Of a stretch of 64,000 nucleotides of DNA, positions 1-13,418 are shown piece by piece. Position 1 is the stretch's first letter. Every line of letters begins with the position of its first letter. A program made the translations under genes and the position numbers. The notes under the pieces were generated by a model. The model was not told the origin of the DNA, ran no database searches, and worked only from the letters and a program-made list of their open reading frames with translations. Origin of the DNA: Seriola aureovittata (lineage: Eukaryota; Chordata; Actinopteri; Carangiformes; Carangidae); NCBI RefSeq assembly GCF_021018895.1, contig NC_079368.1, positions 11,828,001-11,892,000 on the forward strand, read 5' to 3'.

Positions 1-585
1 AAATCTGGTCCTATTTTGATTGGCAGTCACAGTAAAAGCATTAGTCTACCTAATAAACATGCACCTGGATACACAAGGGAGTTAATTTTCTTTTTAATCC
101 ATTTATGGCTGGTTTCCATAAATCATTGTATGTGAGCAAACCACCCAGAAAGATAGTTCTGCATTTTAATATTGTGTTCTTTTTCAAGTAAAAAGGCAGC
201 AAAAAATTCTGCTGGAATGGTGCATTCATGTGCATCCATACAATGGAGGGATGGATGGATTAGAAAAATGACTCTCTTCTTATCACAAATTACTATGAAT
301 GCAATGCTGCAGCCAACTGGTAAGTATAAAGTTTACCACCCCGAGGGCCAAAAACCAGATATACCTCCAACCTATGCAAAAAGCACAACCACTCCCAAGA
401 GTAGTGATGTGTCACTCGGCCAACATGTTCAAGAAATTGTTTGGAATTGTTTGGGAAAAAAAACAATATTATTCTATTATTTAGGTAATATAAAGATACA
501 TTTTGAGTTAATTCATTTTTAATAGTGTTAGATCACATCAACTTACACTCTAAAGCATGGATTGGGGTGTATTGGTGAAGTTTAC
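1..585 (-). other. SLF1 intronic sequence at window edge
   Basis: AT-rich sequence downstream of the last visible SLF1 exon. No further SLF1 C-terminal exon was recognised, so the remaining exons are probably beyond the left edge. A plus-strand open frame at 172-522 has no recognisable content. Confidence 0.5.
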
Positions 586-772
586 CCACCTGCGTGCTCC
601 AGTAGCATTTTGGCGATGTCCATGTGTCTGTTGAGCAGGGCATCGTGGAGTGGGCTGACTCCACCCACCTGGTTATTTAGCACAGGGGCGGGGTAGTGAC
701 GTAGCAAAGCCTCCACACAAGCAGTGCTGCCATGATTACATGCTTCATGCAGTGGCGTCCAGCCTGCATGGT
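586..772 (-). CDS. SLF1: SLF1 exon, ankyrin repeats
   Basis: Acceptor GTAG at 773; the frame reads [15 protein letters not shown] then [11 protein letters not shown], two consecutive ankyrin helices with the TPLHxA consensus. The entry codon is completed by the G left over from exon 8393-8485. The donor is taken as GTAAAC after 586, because the human protein continues with GGP; a GTGGGT donor 4 bases earlier is possible. No downstream exon was recognised in 1-585. Confidence 0.88.
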
Positions 773-863
773 CTACATGATCAACAAACCAAGCACATAC
801 ACACACATAAACACAAATCATTCAATTGGAAACTCATCTGGTATGTTTTCAGGTTAAAAAGAT

Positions 864-898
<35 letters not shown>

Positions 899-1382
899 GG
901 TCTGAGCTCTATTAGTAACTGGAAATCATTAGTACTCGGCCTCACACGGGCGGCACCATTATGTTAACAGTACTCTACCTCATGAGCTGGACACCAAATG
1001 TGTTAGATTTCGGTTGTTTATCAATTTATTGGCTATCACAAATTAAGGAAATATTAATATTAAAAATATTAATATTAAATAATATCTTTAAAATGAATTA
1101 AAGTTCACGGGGCACCAGCCTAAACTAATAGGCAAAATAGCCAAAATGGTTTTAGTCTCAATTTATTACCATTAATCTGGAACTTTGATTAACCATTAGC
1201 TTACTAACTATTACCAAATTACCAAATCAATAGTAAGTTACAGTTGAAGGATTGGAATTCTACCGAGTAGAGGTTGGCAATATTCACGCTTGTGCAACAT
1301 TAAACACACCAGTAGTTATACTTAAAAAGGCATTTATTTACAATGGAGCAGAGTAAAGTACAATGTCTAATCTAGCATATAC

Positions 1383-1435
<53 letters not shown>

Positions 1436-4400
1436 TGTGTGTCTGTGGGGACACAGACAAAGGCAAGATGGCTGACTCAAAGTGGTCACTGTGACCACAT
1501 GACCTGAACAAAGAAGACTACAAAGATGGCGGTAAACAAAGAAACTACTAAAATGGCCGCTGAGACCACCTAGTGTGTGTGAGAGGGGAGGTGTGAGTTT
1601 CTTTGTTAGCCTAGCTCATGTAATCTAAAGGTACCAGGTTAGAGGGGGAAGGTTAGCTTCATGCAGGTTCTAGGACTGAGACGTACTGCTATGTGTGTGA
1701 ACATACGAGTACTCGATTAACTGTATGACTGACCACAACCTAAGCAAACATTGCAACAACAAGACATCAATCAACAAGTACATTAACAAGTTAAGACTTC
1801 TGCTGATTAGCTATGCGGTGCTATGCTGTGCTGGGAGAGGTAAGGCCCAGTCCGTTAACGTTACCCGATCCTTGGAACAAGCAAAGAGGTCCTTTCCAGT
1901 GGTTTGTAAAATCCAGTGAGTTTGGGGGGTTTCCTGGTGGAATAAAGTCCTGTCTGGCTGTGTTGCTTGCTGGTATCTCCTTTGTTCTCCTCACAGAGTT
2001 AGCTGTTCCATGCTAACTCTGCTACGACTCCTGTTGCTTGGAAAATCAGCTGGCCTTGTGTTGTAGCCGCTGATTCTGAAGAGGATTTGGTTCACTCACA
2101 GTTAATCCGAAGCAGGTCGCTGTTGTGGAGGAGAAGAGTGTTTGCAGGCTGCTGGTTGCAGGCCGGCGAGAGAGCTAGTTTCTCAGGTAGCAGAGCTGAC
2201 CTGGGCTGGGGCCTTGTTGCCCTTTGAAGAACCGAGAGGAGAGGGCTGGAGCTGCTCTCCAGAGCAAGCCAAGAAGGGAAGAGAGCGAGAAGGGGTCTAG
2301 AAGACTGGTTTTGTTTGGTGACACCCTTGGGGGTCACATGTCACACGCTGGCCCACACTGGCTGGCCAGTGGGGTCCGTGGGGGGGAAGGGTCATCCCCA
2401 GGTGTGAACCGTGAGGAACTGTGGGGTGTGAATTCCTTTGTCCAGTGGAGCAAAGAAACATTTGGTCTATTGAATGACTGAGTCCCAACAGTCCCCCCTT
2501 TGTTGTCAGGATGCCACCTGACGTGTCATCCTGAGAGCATAATGTATAGTCCATTTGTCATTTCATTCAACGGGTAACATCCGGGCATTTGTCAGCACTA
2601 TCTATCTTGGCTAAGCAAGAACAATCAGGTTACAAAGCAGAGTTCAGATAATAACCACAATGATCGAATAGTGTAAAACAACTAACATGTTTCCTAGTTA
2701 CTCATGGTGTTAGTGAGGACAGGAAAGTCAGTGATGTTAGTTTGTTAAGGTGAGATATAGAGGGTGGCACCTAGAATGACAAGATTTGGAGTGTCTGGGT
2801 GAGTGTGCCATGTATATGCAGTGTCCTAAACTTGTATCTGACTTGATTCAGAATTTAGTTTGCTGCTGCTGCTGCTGCTGCTGACAAACCCATTGTGTCC
2901 ATCTGGAAGAGTGTAGGGTACCCTGAGCCTACTTACTGTCAGTACTCAGTGCGGCGAACTCTGGAGCGCCGGTGCTTTAAGTTTTCTTTAACCTGTGGCA
3001 CAAAGCTGTAGCACTTTGAGTAGCTGAAGGAAGAACATTCAGAGGCATTGTCACTGTCTGAATTAACATGGTCAGAGATGACGTGGTCATTGTCTGATCC
3101 ATGTGTTGACTGGTCCTGTGTCTGAGCCAGAATTTCTGCGTAAGGCCGTCTCCTGCTCCTATTGTGGGAGTGCCTATCTCTACGCACTTGGTGGGCGTGG
3201 CGGTTACGCTCAGCACCCATATGTGGCCTTTCATCACCCCCCTTCGATCTGTTCTGAGGGTGATCTTTTGAGGTTACATGTCTGTGTGACGCTAAGGTGT
3301 TTGAGTTGCTAGGCTCAGTTGTTTTCCCCCTTGCCTTGGAATTGACCATGGTTTCCCAAGCCATTTTTGTCATTTTCTTTATTTCCTGCATGGTGGGCTT
3401 ACCTTGATGCGTCATCAGTGTAACATGAGTGCGTACACAGGGATGGAGGTTTCGTAGGAACAAAGACTTGAAGGTGGAGTTCTGCTCTAAGCCTGGTGTG
3501 TTCCTACCCTGAAAATATGCATGCCTCAAACGTTTGTAAAAGTCATTGGGATGTTCATGGCGGGAGTGTTTGATTTGAGAAGCTGCAACCAAAGATTCTA
3601 TCTCATCTGCGGCAGGAGAGAATTCTTCTGTCAGTGCTTGACAGAGCTCTTTGTAGTCATCTCTGACACTGGGAGGCAGTGATTGCATAAACTTGTGGAC
3701 TGCTTTTGAGCTGGTCTTCCACACAAGTTTAGTTTTCTCCCTTTGGGTTGCATGGGGCAAATCAATTAAGTTGTGTTCTAACTCCCTAAAGTAGTTTTCA
3801 ATATTTTGATCAGAGTTGTCTGGATCAAAATGTTCAATGTCCTTTGCTATGAACTCAAGCACTTCGAGGCGGGGGCACTGTGAGGTTCCTACTGATGAAG
3901 GCGAGACTAAGCTAGCTGGACTAGAGGAAGGAGCTGAACAGCGGTCATCACTCTCATGGAGGTGCAGAGAGGAGGCTGAACAGTCCGGAAAAGTTTTGGT
4001 CCTTCTGTTGGAGGGGTGAGCACAGGTGAAAGTGTTATGCATCAGTGGCTGATGGGAACATGAATATCCTCTACCGGATAAACTACCTGTCTCTTCAGTG
4101 TCAATTTCAGGAAGATGGGAAGTCAGGTGGGTGTAACCTCTGTCTCTCAGTGGAGGTTGAGGAGCTGACTTCATTTCCCAGGACTTAGGGTCAGTTGGGA
4201 ATTTGCCCCATCCTCTGAGTGGAGGCGGAGTTAACCTGTCATTAAGGGAAGAGTGTGAAGCAGAGAAACCAGAATCACAAGCACTGACCGATCGTGGTGG
4301 AGCAAAGCATTCTGATTTAACCCTTAACAATTCTTCCTTGTGTGAACAGAGGTCTACCTCTGCTGCATGCAGGTCTCCTAAGTAGCGCATGGCTTTCTTG

Positions 4401-6046
4401 TTAGCTTCCTTAACTTCTTGGAGGAGAAAAGCATTTTGAGCTCTAAGCGATTTTACCTCCTCCTCTAGGGCTGCTTGGCTCTGAAGTGAAATGCTGGTTT
4501 GCCTGTGGAAGTTCAACAGTACACATCTTAACAATGGGCCTTTGGATGCAGTCTGAGCATCACCTTTGTCACTGAGTAGCAAGTCTATTTCTTTACTGCA
4601 CTCACTGGAATTTAACTTGCTGATAAATTCTAGGTAGCCAGGCTTCAGGCTCTGTGCTAGGGAAGAAATAAACTGCTCTACACAGGAGTTCTCCATTGTT
4701 GTGTCTGGGAAAGAGGGAGGTTAAACAAGTTTTTCACAAAACAAGAAGGCAATATAGTTGGCTGCGGTGTTGCGCTGGCAGACACCTTGTAGTGTAGTTT
4801 GGTGGTACACTAGCCTAACTAAACAATGCAGTGGCCTACACTATGGGGGGTAGCTTCCTTTGGAGGAGGGGCAGCTACACTAGTGGGCATAAAGATTAAG
4901 GACAGTAAAGGCAAGTGCAGGTTTACTGTCTGCTTAAGAAATGTTTCAAAAAGCAATGACTGAGATGCAAGGCAGTAACAGTCCAAAGATTATCTCTTCA
5001 AGTTGACTCAGGCTGTAATGCAAGGCAGTAACAGCTAGGTGCAGAACTTGGGTTTCACAGGGCTGGTAGCACGCTGTGGCTCTATCTCAGGCTCTATTTC
5101 TTACTCAGGCTGAAATGCTTGGCAGTAACAGCCAGGTATAAGCTCTCTGTGTTACACAGGGCTGTCGGCACACAGTGTTTAATGTTAAAGGGGGCAGCAA
5201 TTCTGACAGCTTTACTAGATAGCATTGAACACGTGGTATTCAAATGCTGAACTGAGGTTCTTACATTTCCTACAGAATAAACTCAACTGGAATTGTTAGC
5301 AACAATAGCAGGCTCTTGATACTAAGGCTTAAGTGTTAGCTATTAATAACTGGAGGACGTCTAATATTACTTCAGGTAAAATTAGTAAACCAATTCTCAC
5401 CACAGTGCACTTGTTTGTAAGTACACCTGGACGTTTACTCCTGTGGTGGACTAAAAAAATTTTTCCAACCTTTGCGGTTTTGGCCAAATTATGAATTTAA
5501 TATTGCACAATTATGAATATTTGCCAACAGTACTCGGCCTCACACGGGGCACCATTATGTTGGGTCTGAGCTCTATTAGTAACTGGAAATCATTAGTACT
5601 CGGCCTCACACGGGCGGCACCATTATGTTAACAGTACTCTACCTCATGAGCTGGACACCAAATGTGTTAGATTTCGGTTGTTTATCAATTTATTGGCTAT
5701 CACAAATTAAGGAAATATTAATATTAAAAATATTAATATTAAATAATATCTTTAAAATGAATTAAAGTTCACGGGGCACCAGCCTAAACTAATAGGCAAA
5801 ATAGCCAAAATGGTTTTAGTCTCAATTTATTACCATTAATCTGGAACTTTGATTAACCATTAGCTTACTAACTATTACCAAATTACCAAATCAATAGTAA
5901 GTTACAGTTGAAGGATTGGAATTCTACCGAGTAGAGGTTGGCAATATTCACGCTTGTGCAACATTAAACACACCAGTAGTTATACTTAAAAAGGCATTTA
6001 TTTACAATGGAGCAGAGTAAAGTACAATGTCTAATCTAGCATATAC

Positions 6047-6099
<53 letters not shown>

Positions 6100-9000
6100 T
6101 GTGTGTCTGTGGGGACACAGACAAAGGCAAGATGGCTGACTCAAAGTGGTCACTGTGACCACATGACCTGAACAAAGAAGACTACAAAGATGGCGGTAAA
6201 CAAAGAAACTACTAAAATGGCCGCTGAGACCACCTAGTGTGTGTGAGAGGGGAGGTGTGAGTTTCTTTGTTAGCCTAGCTCATGTAATCTAAAGGTACCA
6301 GGTTAGAGGGGGAAGGTTAGCTTCATGCAGGTTCTAGGACTGAGACGTACTGCTATGTGTGTGAACATACGAGTACTCGATTAACTGTATGACTGACCAC
6401 AACCTAAGCAAACATTGCAACAACAAGACATCAATCAACAAGTACATTAACAAGTTAAGACTTCTGCTGATTAGCTATGCGGTGCTATGCTGTGCTGGGA
6501 GAGGTAAGGCCCAGTCCGTTAACGTTACCCGATCCTTGGAACAAGCAAAGAGGTCCTTTCCAGTGGTTTGTAAAATCCAGTGAGTTTGGGGGGTTTCCTG
6601 GTGGAATAAAGTCCTGTCTGGCTGTGTTGCTTGCTGGTATCTCCTTTGTTCTCCTCACAGAGTTAGCTGTTCCATGCTAACTCTGCTACGACTCCTGTTG
6701 CTTGGAAAATCAGCTGGCCTTGTGTTGTAGCCGCTGATTCTGAAGAGGATTTGGTTCACTCACAGTTAATCCGAAGCAGGTCGCTGTTGTGGAGGAGAAG
6801 AGTGTTTGCAGGCTGCTGGTTGCAGGCCGGCGAGAGAGCTAGTTTCTCAGGTAGCAGAGCTGACCTGGGCTGGGGCCTTGTTGCCCTTTGAAGAACCGAG
6901 AGGAGAGGGCTGGAGCTGCTCTCCAGAGCAAGCCAAGAAGGGAAGAGAGCGAGAAGGGGTCTAGAAGACTGGTTTTGTTTGGTGACACCCTTGGGGGTCA
7001 CATGTCACACGCTGGCCCACACTGGCTGGCCAGTGGGGTCCGTGGGGGGGAAGGGTCATCCCCAGGTGTGAACCGTGAGGAACTGTGGGGTGTGAATTCC
7101 TTTGTCCAGTGGAGCAAAGAAACATTTGGTCTATTGAATGACTGAGTCCCAACATATATATATATATCTTTATAAAGATCTCTGATATTTAAAGCTATCA
7201 AGCAGTTGAATAGGTATGTGCATCTCCCAAAGTGTGTCTGTGTCACGATGAAAGATTAAAGATTTGGAGAAATTTGTGAGAATTGTGACACGAGTGGACT
7301 AACCTAATCTGCCACAGCTAAATTGTTGGTTAGCTCTGAGAAGTAACAACTCAGTTAGCAAGTAAGCTAGCAGGGGCTAATTGGAGGACCTCAGTACAAA
7401 ACCTTTGAGAAATTGAATAGAGACACGTCGCAACGTGATTAAGTGGTCCAGGCTATATACACGCAACACCATACTTTGTACTATGCAAGTTTGCAAATTT
7501 TTTAAAGAACTTAAAAAAAAGATCAATGGCTTATCTGTCTTTTCCATTGCCATGAGACAAAAGACATTAGCATGTCTGAACTAAGGGTCCTAAAGACCGT
7601 TTAAGTATAATCACGGTGCCGTTACACTGTTTAAAATTCTTGTGTGAGTGTTATTTATAAGTAACTAGTCACTGTTCACATACGTCACACATAAAAATCT
7701 GAATTTCCAAGAAACGTTAAACTAGTTTAGTCCATCTTTTCATGTTTTACAGCGTTCTTTACAGAATTAAAACATGGATAGATAAGTCCTGAGGAATAGA
7801 AAATAGCCCATCACGATGTAGATCTGTTCTATCTGACATGAAAGGACTCCAAACAAAAAAGTTATGCCTGAGTTAACACGGGCCTCATTTTGTGAGACAA
7901 CTGCAAGGTGACAGCGGTAATTTTAACATTTTGCCTGTAGTTCTGCCTGATCAGATTTTGGACATCACCTCTTGCATAAGTCTACTTAGATGGAAGTTAA
8001 TTAGACTGTTACTAAAGGGCAATTACAAAATCAGGGAAACCTTTGAAACAACATAACATTTTCATAAAAGGAGGGTAAGTCATTATATTTGACCTAAAGA
8101 GACAAAAGTAAATCACTCTGAAATATCAAAAGGTGTTCAATTCACTTAGCAAAAAGACCCTAAATCTATGAATCTGAACCCCCACACCCAACACGCTCTT
8201 CCTGGACACACCCTTTACATTTTAGCTAAAGGTTAACCTCAATGACGCACACGCTCTCCTATTTCATCTCGCCTCTTTTTTTTTTTTTCTCCAATGTTAA
8301 TCGCTTCTCGAAACCCTAGAGCAAACGGGGGAGTGAAGTGAGATGACGATGAGACAGAGGTTACAGAGAATGGGGAAGCGAAAAAGTCTTACCTTTAACG
8401 TTGACGTCCGTGCCAGGAAGCGCCAGGATCTGAAGCACTGTTTCCACTTGGTTCCTCTTGCAAGCTCTGTGGAGGAGGGTCTCTCCTTCGACCAGGACAC
8501 ACACAACGGACAAGCACACCCAAAAGGGAGAAGAGGCGGAAGAGAAGAGAGAAATCCAAAATTAGGGTGTGCCCGATGTCCTGCCCATTGTCCCCCTCCA
8601 TATGGTGAACACACCAATAAAATACCACAGAAAAGTCCCCAAACACCAAAAAAAAAAAAAAAAAGCCTGACCTAAAAAAGTACGACCCGCCAATGAGGAT
8701 GCGATTTAAGAAGAGTGATGAGAAAAGGGGGGAGATCTTTCAAAGGGAAAAAAATGGGAGGGAAAAAATTAAAGATGGAGAGTTGGGCTAATTCGCCTCG
8801 TTCTTTACCTCTTTTATAGACACAGAGATTTTCCACTTACACCCCGAGCCCAACAAAGTTAATATCGGGGGCAGTCGGCGAGTGAATGAATGTGGTGGTG
8901 AGAAAGTAGTCTCGCTTCCTGTCCGCTTGTCCCTACATTGTTACTTGAGAGGAAGTTATGGTAGACAGCCCACGCACAAAGCCTTCGAAAAGGATTCTTC

Positions 9001-12000
9001 ACAGATCCAGGGTTCAAAAGCTCCGCTGGGCATTGCCAGTGTCACCACGTGATATTTAATCAGCAAACTAGCAGTGAACAGGCATGGAAAAAACCTCTCA
9101 AGGATTCCATTTACATTTTTAAACACAATCTCCCCCCCACTCGTCCCTTTTTTCTCATCTTTACCCCGTCCCTCACTTTTTCTGATACAATATTAAATCA
9201 GGAATATATTAGTGGGCCAGAGCCCCCTCTTTTCATGTATGGCTGAACTTCAGAGGGAAGTTAAAGGCCAAGCATGAGTGGCTCTGTGCTTGCCAGTATA
9301 ATACAGGACTGCAAAGCCTGTAATAAATGCTTTACTAGCTCTCCCCAGGATGCCACGCCTGTACAGGGGCTCCACTCCAGCGCACACAGAGCACATACTG
9401 GGGCAAAAAGAGGTGGAGGAGGAGGAGAGGGAGGGAGGAAACAGGGGGGCAAGGAAGAAGAAGCAGTGGAGGAGAGAGTGAAAGGGTTTCCTGCATTTCA
9501 AAGCGTGTAGGGGAAATATTGAAAAAAGCTGGATCCTATTCATTCTGAAGAATTCCTTTCTTCCAGGAGGTGTCTTTGAGGATGCAGAAGATGCATTAAA
9601 TGCCATCCGCCAGTAGTAAAGAGGTTGAAGAGCAGATGAAAAAAAACCCCCAAAAAAACATGGAAATGGAAGGACTGTTTATCAAAAGGAGGATCATCTG
9701 TGTTCTCCCTAGAAATCCAATGCAAAACCAAGTTTTGAAAAGCACCTCAACATTTGCAGACATACGATAAAATATTTCTCAGCACATCTCAGTTATCAAT
9801 GTTGTTGATGCACGAACCTCTACAAACCAAACCTCTATGAATTAGATGGATTATTGGAGTAAATGGTTAATGGGTGGAGCAGTCCAGCGCTGGGGCACCA
9901 CTTTACACCAAACTTCAAACCGAAGTATGTTTATGTTACGTCATATAGTTGATCCTGCAGGATTATATAATTAGAGTATTTCAGGCGCTATTGAATAGGC
10001 TGCTTAACGTTTAAAAAGTGTCATGGAATAACTGCTGTTTGACAGTCAATGTCAAGTGAAAAATAGAAAGACAGATACAAAAATAGTCACTTATTTTCTG
10101 TACAAGAAACAGTGAGAACACAAACAGGCTTATGACGCAGGTACTTAATAATATTTTTACTAGTTCAGTAACTGTACTGTGATTAAACAGTAATTTCTCA
10201 CTTCATAACCTGGAATGATTTGTCTGACAACTTAATTGCTAAAAAAATAAATGACTTCTTTAGTGATATTTTGCCGATCTGATTTTCCTTCTGGAAATAT
10301 ACGTTGCACTGTAAAAAAAATCATATTTAAATGACAGTGCACAGTTGTTTGCGAATGTAACATCAGAAAGCAGACAGTGTTTTTACAGCATCGGCATCAG
10401 TAACAATAATGAGGCCAATCAATGAAGAAAACCAACATTTCCAATCTAAAAATCAAAAACACCCAAACTGAGGGTGGAGCGCAGACCGAACTACAGTCCC
10501 TAATGAGTAAGCTGTACTGTGTGGCACGTCAGTGTTCTGACATGGGCTGCTCTGCTATTACTGGGCTCTAAAATGCTGTGATTAAACACCCATTCCACTA
10601 CACCCCATGTGTACACATCCTCGCAAATGCCAGGACCAATCCACGCACTGTTAAATCACTTTAATGGCTCCAATTTGGACACAACGCCTCTATTATAGGG
10701 GTAATTGCATGCTCAGCATTTACAAGCACGGAAGGGATAAATCCGCCTGTCCTTTTCTATAAATCCCCCGTTTCACACTTTAATAGAAAAGTTAAATGTA
10801 TGTGTTGGTCTTTATATCCCTCAGTCTGCTTGCTGCACTCCTGTAAAGTGTCGCTTGGTCTGCCGATCCTCGGACCAAAAAGCTGCTGGAAGCCTGTAAC
10901 AATGCTATTTGTCAGGAATGTGTTAGAAAGGTATTCTGTGCCAGTTATTGGATATATTTAAAACTATTTGAAGACTACTGCTGTTCGTGGCTCAGAGTGC
11001 AGCGCGTTAATTCCCCAAAATCAAGATTAAATGCAGCTCTCACTGTGCTTCGAAAGAATTTATAGCCCTTAACATAAGTGACCAACATTTAAAAATTCCA
11101 TTGGTGAATAATAATTTAATAATAATTCAATCATTAAAAAAAAGAAACAACATGAGTCCTCTCTGCCAACAATATAAAATATAAAAAATATAAAAGCTTG
11201 ATCCACTGTGGCTTGGACTGTACATTGCTTTGGACAGAGCTGAACAAATGTAAATAAATGTGAATAATATGAAAGTCAGGCTCACAAAAAACTTTGCGTC
11301 TTTTGTCTTTTTGTTATACTGAACATATTTTTCCTATTGATGGCACATATAAGAGCAATAGTGAATGTTGGCATTGATCAGAATCAATATTCACCACAAA
11401 GAAATCTTTTAATTCACTTGTTAGACAAACAGATGATAAACTAGAGAGTTAAATCGAATGAACACCACTGAGGCAGTGTTTCCACTGGCCAATCACCACA
11501 TAGACTTCTCAGGTAGTTTACAGTATGTTCCTGTCTCGCTCCAGCCAACTCCAGATCATGCTGATGACCACAACGGGAGTCGAGCTACAGTTCAGTTCCA
11601 GTTTGCTTGAGCTGATTAGATATCCACTCAGGCTGAAGCTTGGTGGAGCTTTACTGGAAATTACATAAAGTAGACAAACTGATATGAACATGTACTGATA
11701 TGAATAAAAAAGATAAAAGTGGGTCCACCCTCACATGTGCAACAAAGCTTATAAATACGTGAGGGAGATGTCAGTCAATCACAATTCTGTACAGCAGAGA
11801 TTGTGATAAAATATTTGTTTTGAGGTGAGACTGTTTTTTCCAAGAGCTGTTTGCAAGGCCAAGTATGAACTTTCAGTCTCAACTTTTAAGCCAACACAGT
11901 TGAGAAGGCCTTAAAATGCTCAGAAATATGGATCTACAATCCTACAGCAGCTGGGCAAACTGTCAGATCCACAACAGCTACTAATGGGTCTTGTGGTGAG

Positions 12001-13336
12001 ATTATGTCTGCCAATATCTGTCAAACTTAAAAATCAATAAATTCTTACATACGTCCGTATTCTGACAGTGTTAAACACACTCAAGTAGAACAAGAGTTAC
12101 TCTTTGATCAAATAAAGCGACCGCTTTTCTAATAGTTACCTTTCTTTGTTGGATAAAGTTGCTTTGTGTAGCTTAACTTCCCAAGAACAATCAACACATT
12201 TTTCAAGGTTTGTCTCAGGAATGATATGAAGCTAGAAAAAAAATGATTTTAAGCAGTGGAAAAAACACAGCGCAGTTCTTGTTTGACGACCTACAGACAC
12301 TATACTGAGGCCGATTTAAAATGAAATCTCTGCTGAGCTTCTAGAAGCAAATATGGGACTGAACAAGAGAAGTTCATCCCAAATCCCTCAACCCCTCTCA
12401 GCTACTGTGACAAAGATACCGAGGTTCCAGCAGCCGAGACAGATGCTCCAAAGAAGTGCAGCACATAAGAAAGCGAGCTTACATATGTGGGTGAAAAAGC
12501 CTGTAAGAGAAAGAGAGGAAGAGGGTGAGAGAGAGAGAATGGGATGAGAGGGCGAGAGGGGAGGATGCTGTGCCGATGGTTCATCAAAAATTAATGCCGA
12601 CTGCATCGGTATAGAGATCACGTAGTGGAAAAACAACACATGCCAACAGCCTTGAGTCTCCTGCTTCAGCCCTACCTCCCCCACTCCCACTCCTTTACCC
12701 TCCACCCCTCCTTCACACCAGCACAGGGCCTTTCTGATCAGGTGGAAGGGGGAGATATGAGCTCTGACACCTTCGAGAGTTCACAGAGAGTACCATGCCT
12801 CTAATTGCAGGAAGTTCCACCAGTGCAGCCGCTGTACATCTGCAGTGCAACCCTAATTGCTGCATTTAATATCCCTAAAATGGAGATCTGAGGCACATTG
12901 TGCGTACTAATATGCGTTATTGTTTTGTGTGAGAAACCCATTATTTCTGTCCGGGCCATTTATTTATTTATCTATTACTTTTTCAAAAGGTAAATAAGAC
13001 ATGAGAAAAAAAAACAAAACAAAGAGCACAGTGTTGAATTTAAATGCGAATAGAACAAGTGGAGGAGGAGGCGTGATACAGAGGAGGTAATACGGTCCAC
13101 ACTTTGCCCCGAACGTACACGACAGGCCTACTTATGCAGCAAAGTTGCCCTTACAGCTGACTTGATGGAAGCGTGGTCGGATGCAAATCAATCACTCTCT
13201 CCATACATTATGTGCTCTTCATTAAACTGAAAGTGATGACAGAGCTATCATGTCCCTCTTTACTGATGACCTAGTGCAGTGCATCAGTCCATTAAAAGTC
13301 CACTCCTTGCAAATGTGAAGCTATATTGTCAAGCGG

Positions 13337-13418
<82 letters not shown>

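Larger units (their letters stand above)
894..7154 (-). mobile_element. Gag-only (pol-less) LTR retrotransposon, apparently recent
   Basis: A 6261-bp element: 1597-bp LTRs at 894-2490 and 5558-7154, and a 3067-bp interior. LTR ends are TGTTGGG...CCCAACA. In minus-strand order the parts are: 5' LTR (7154-5558), three-base spacer, primer-binding-site candidate (5554-5537), leader of about 860 bp with imperfect repeats, one gag-like ORF (4696-2939), polypurine tract (2502-2491), 3' LTR (2490-894). No reverse transcriptase, protease or integrase motif is visible in any frame, so it must borrow pol. The LTRs match throughout in my reading, including an interrupted GT microsatellite of equal length, which points to a recent insertion. 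Superfamily is undecided (Ty3-like or ERV-like gag). It lies in an SLF1 intron in the sense direction. Confidence 0.9.

Noticed and set aside
172..522. 116-codon plus-strand ORF
   Set aside because: AT-rich, no recognisable motif, antisense to SLF1.
1725..2554. Several 60-85 codon open frames on both strands in the LTR
   Set aside because: They recur identically in the other LTR at +4664, overlap each other and show no protein features.
2491..5557. Pol domains in the LTR element interior
   Set aside because: All frames were looked over for RT, protease and integrase motifs; only gag is open.
12388..12705. 105-codon minus-strand ORF
   Set aside because: Ser/Leu/Pro-rich translation of a GA-rich tract, no homology seen.
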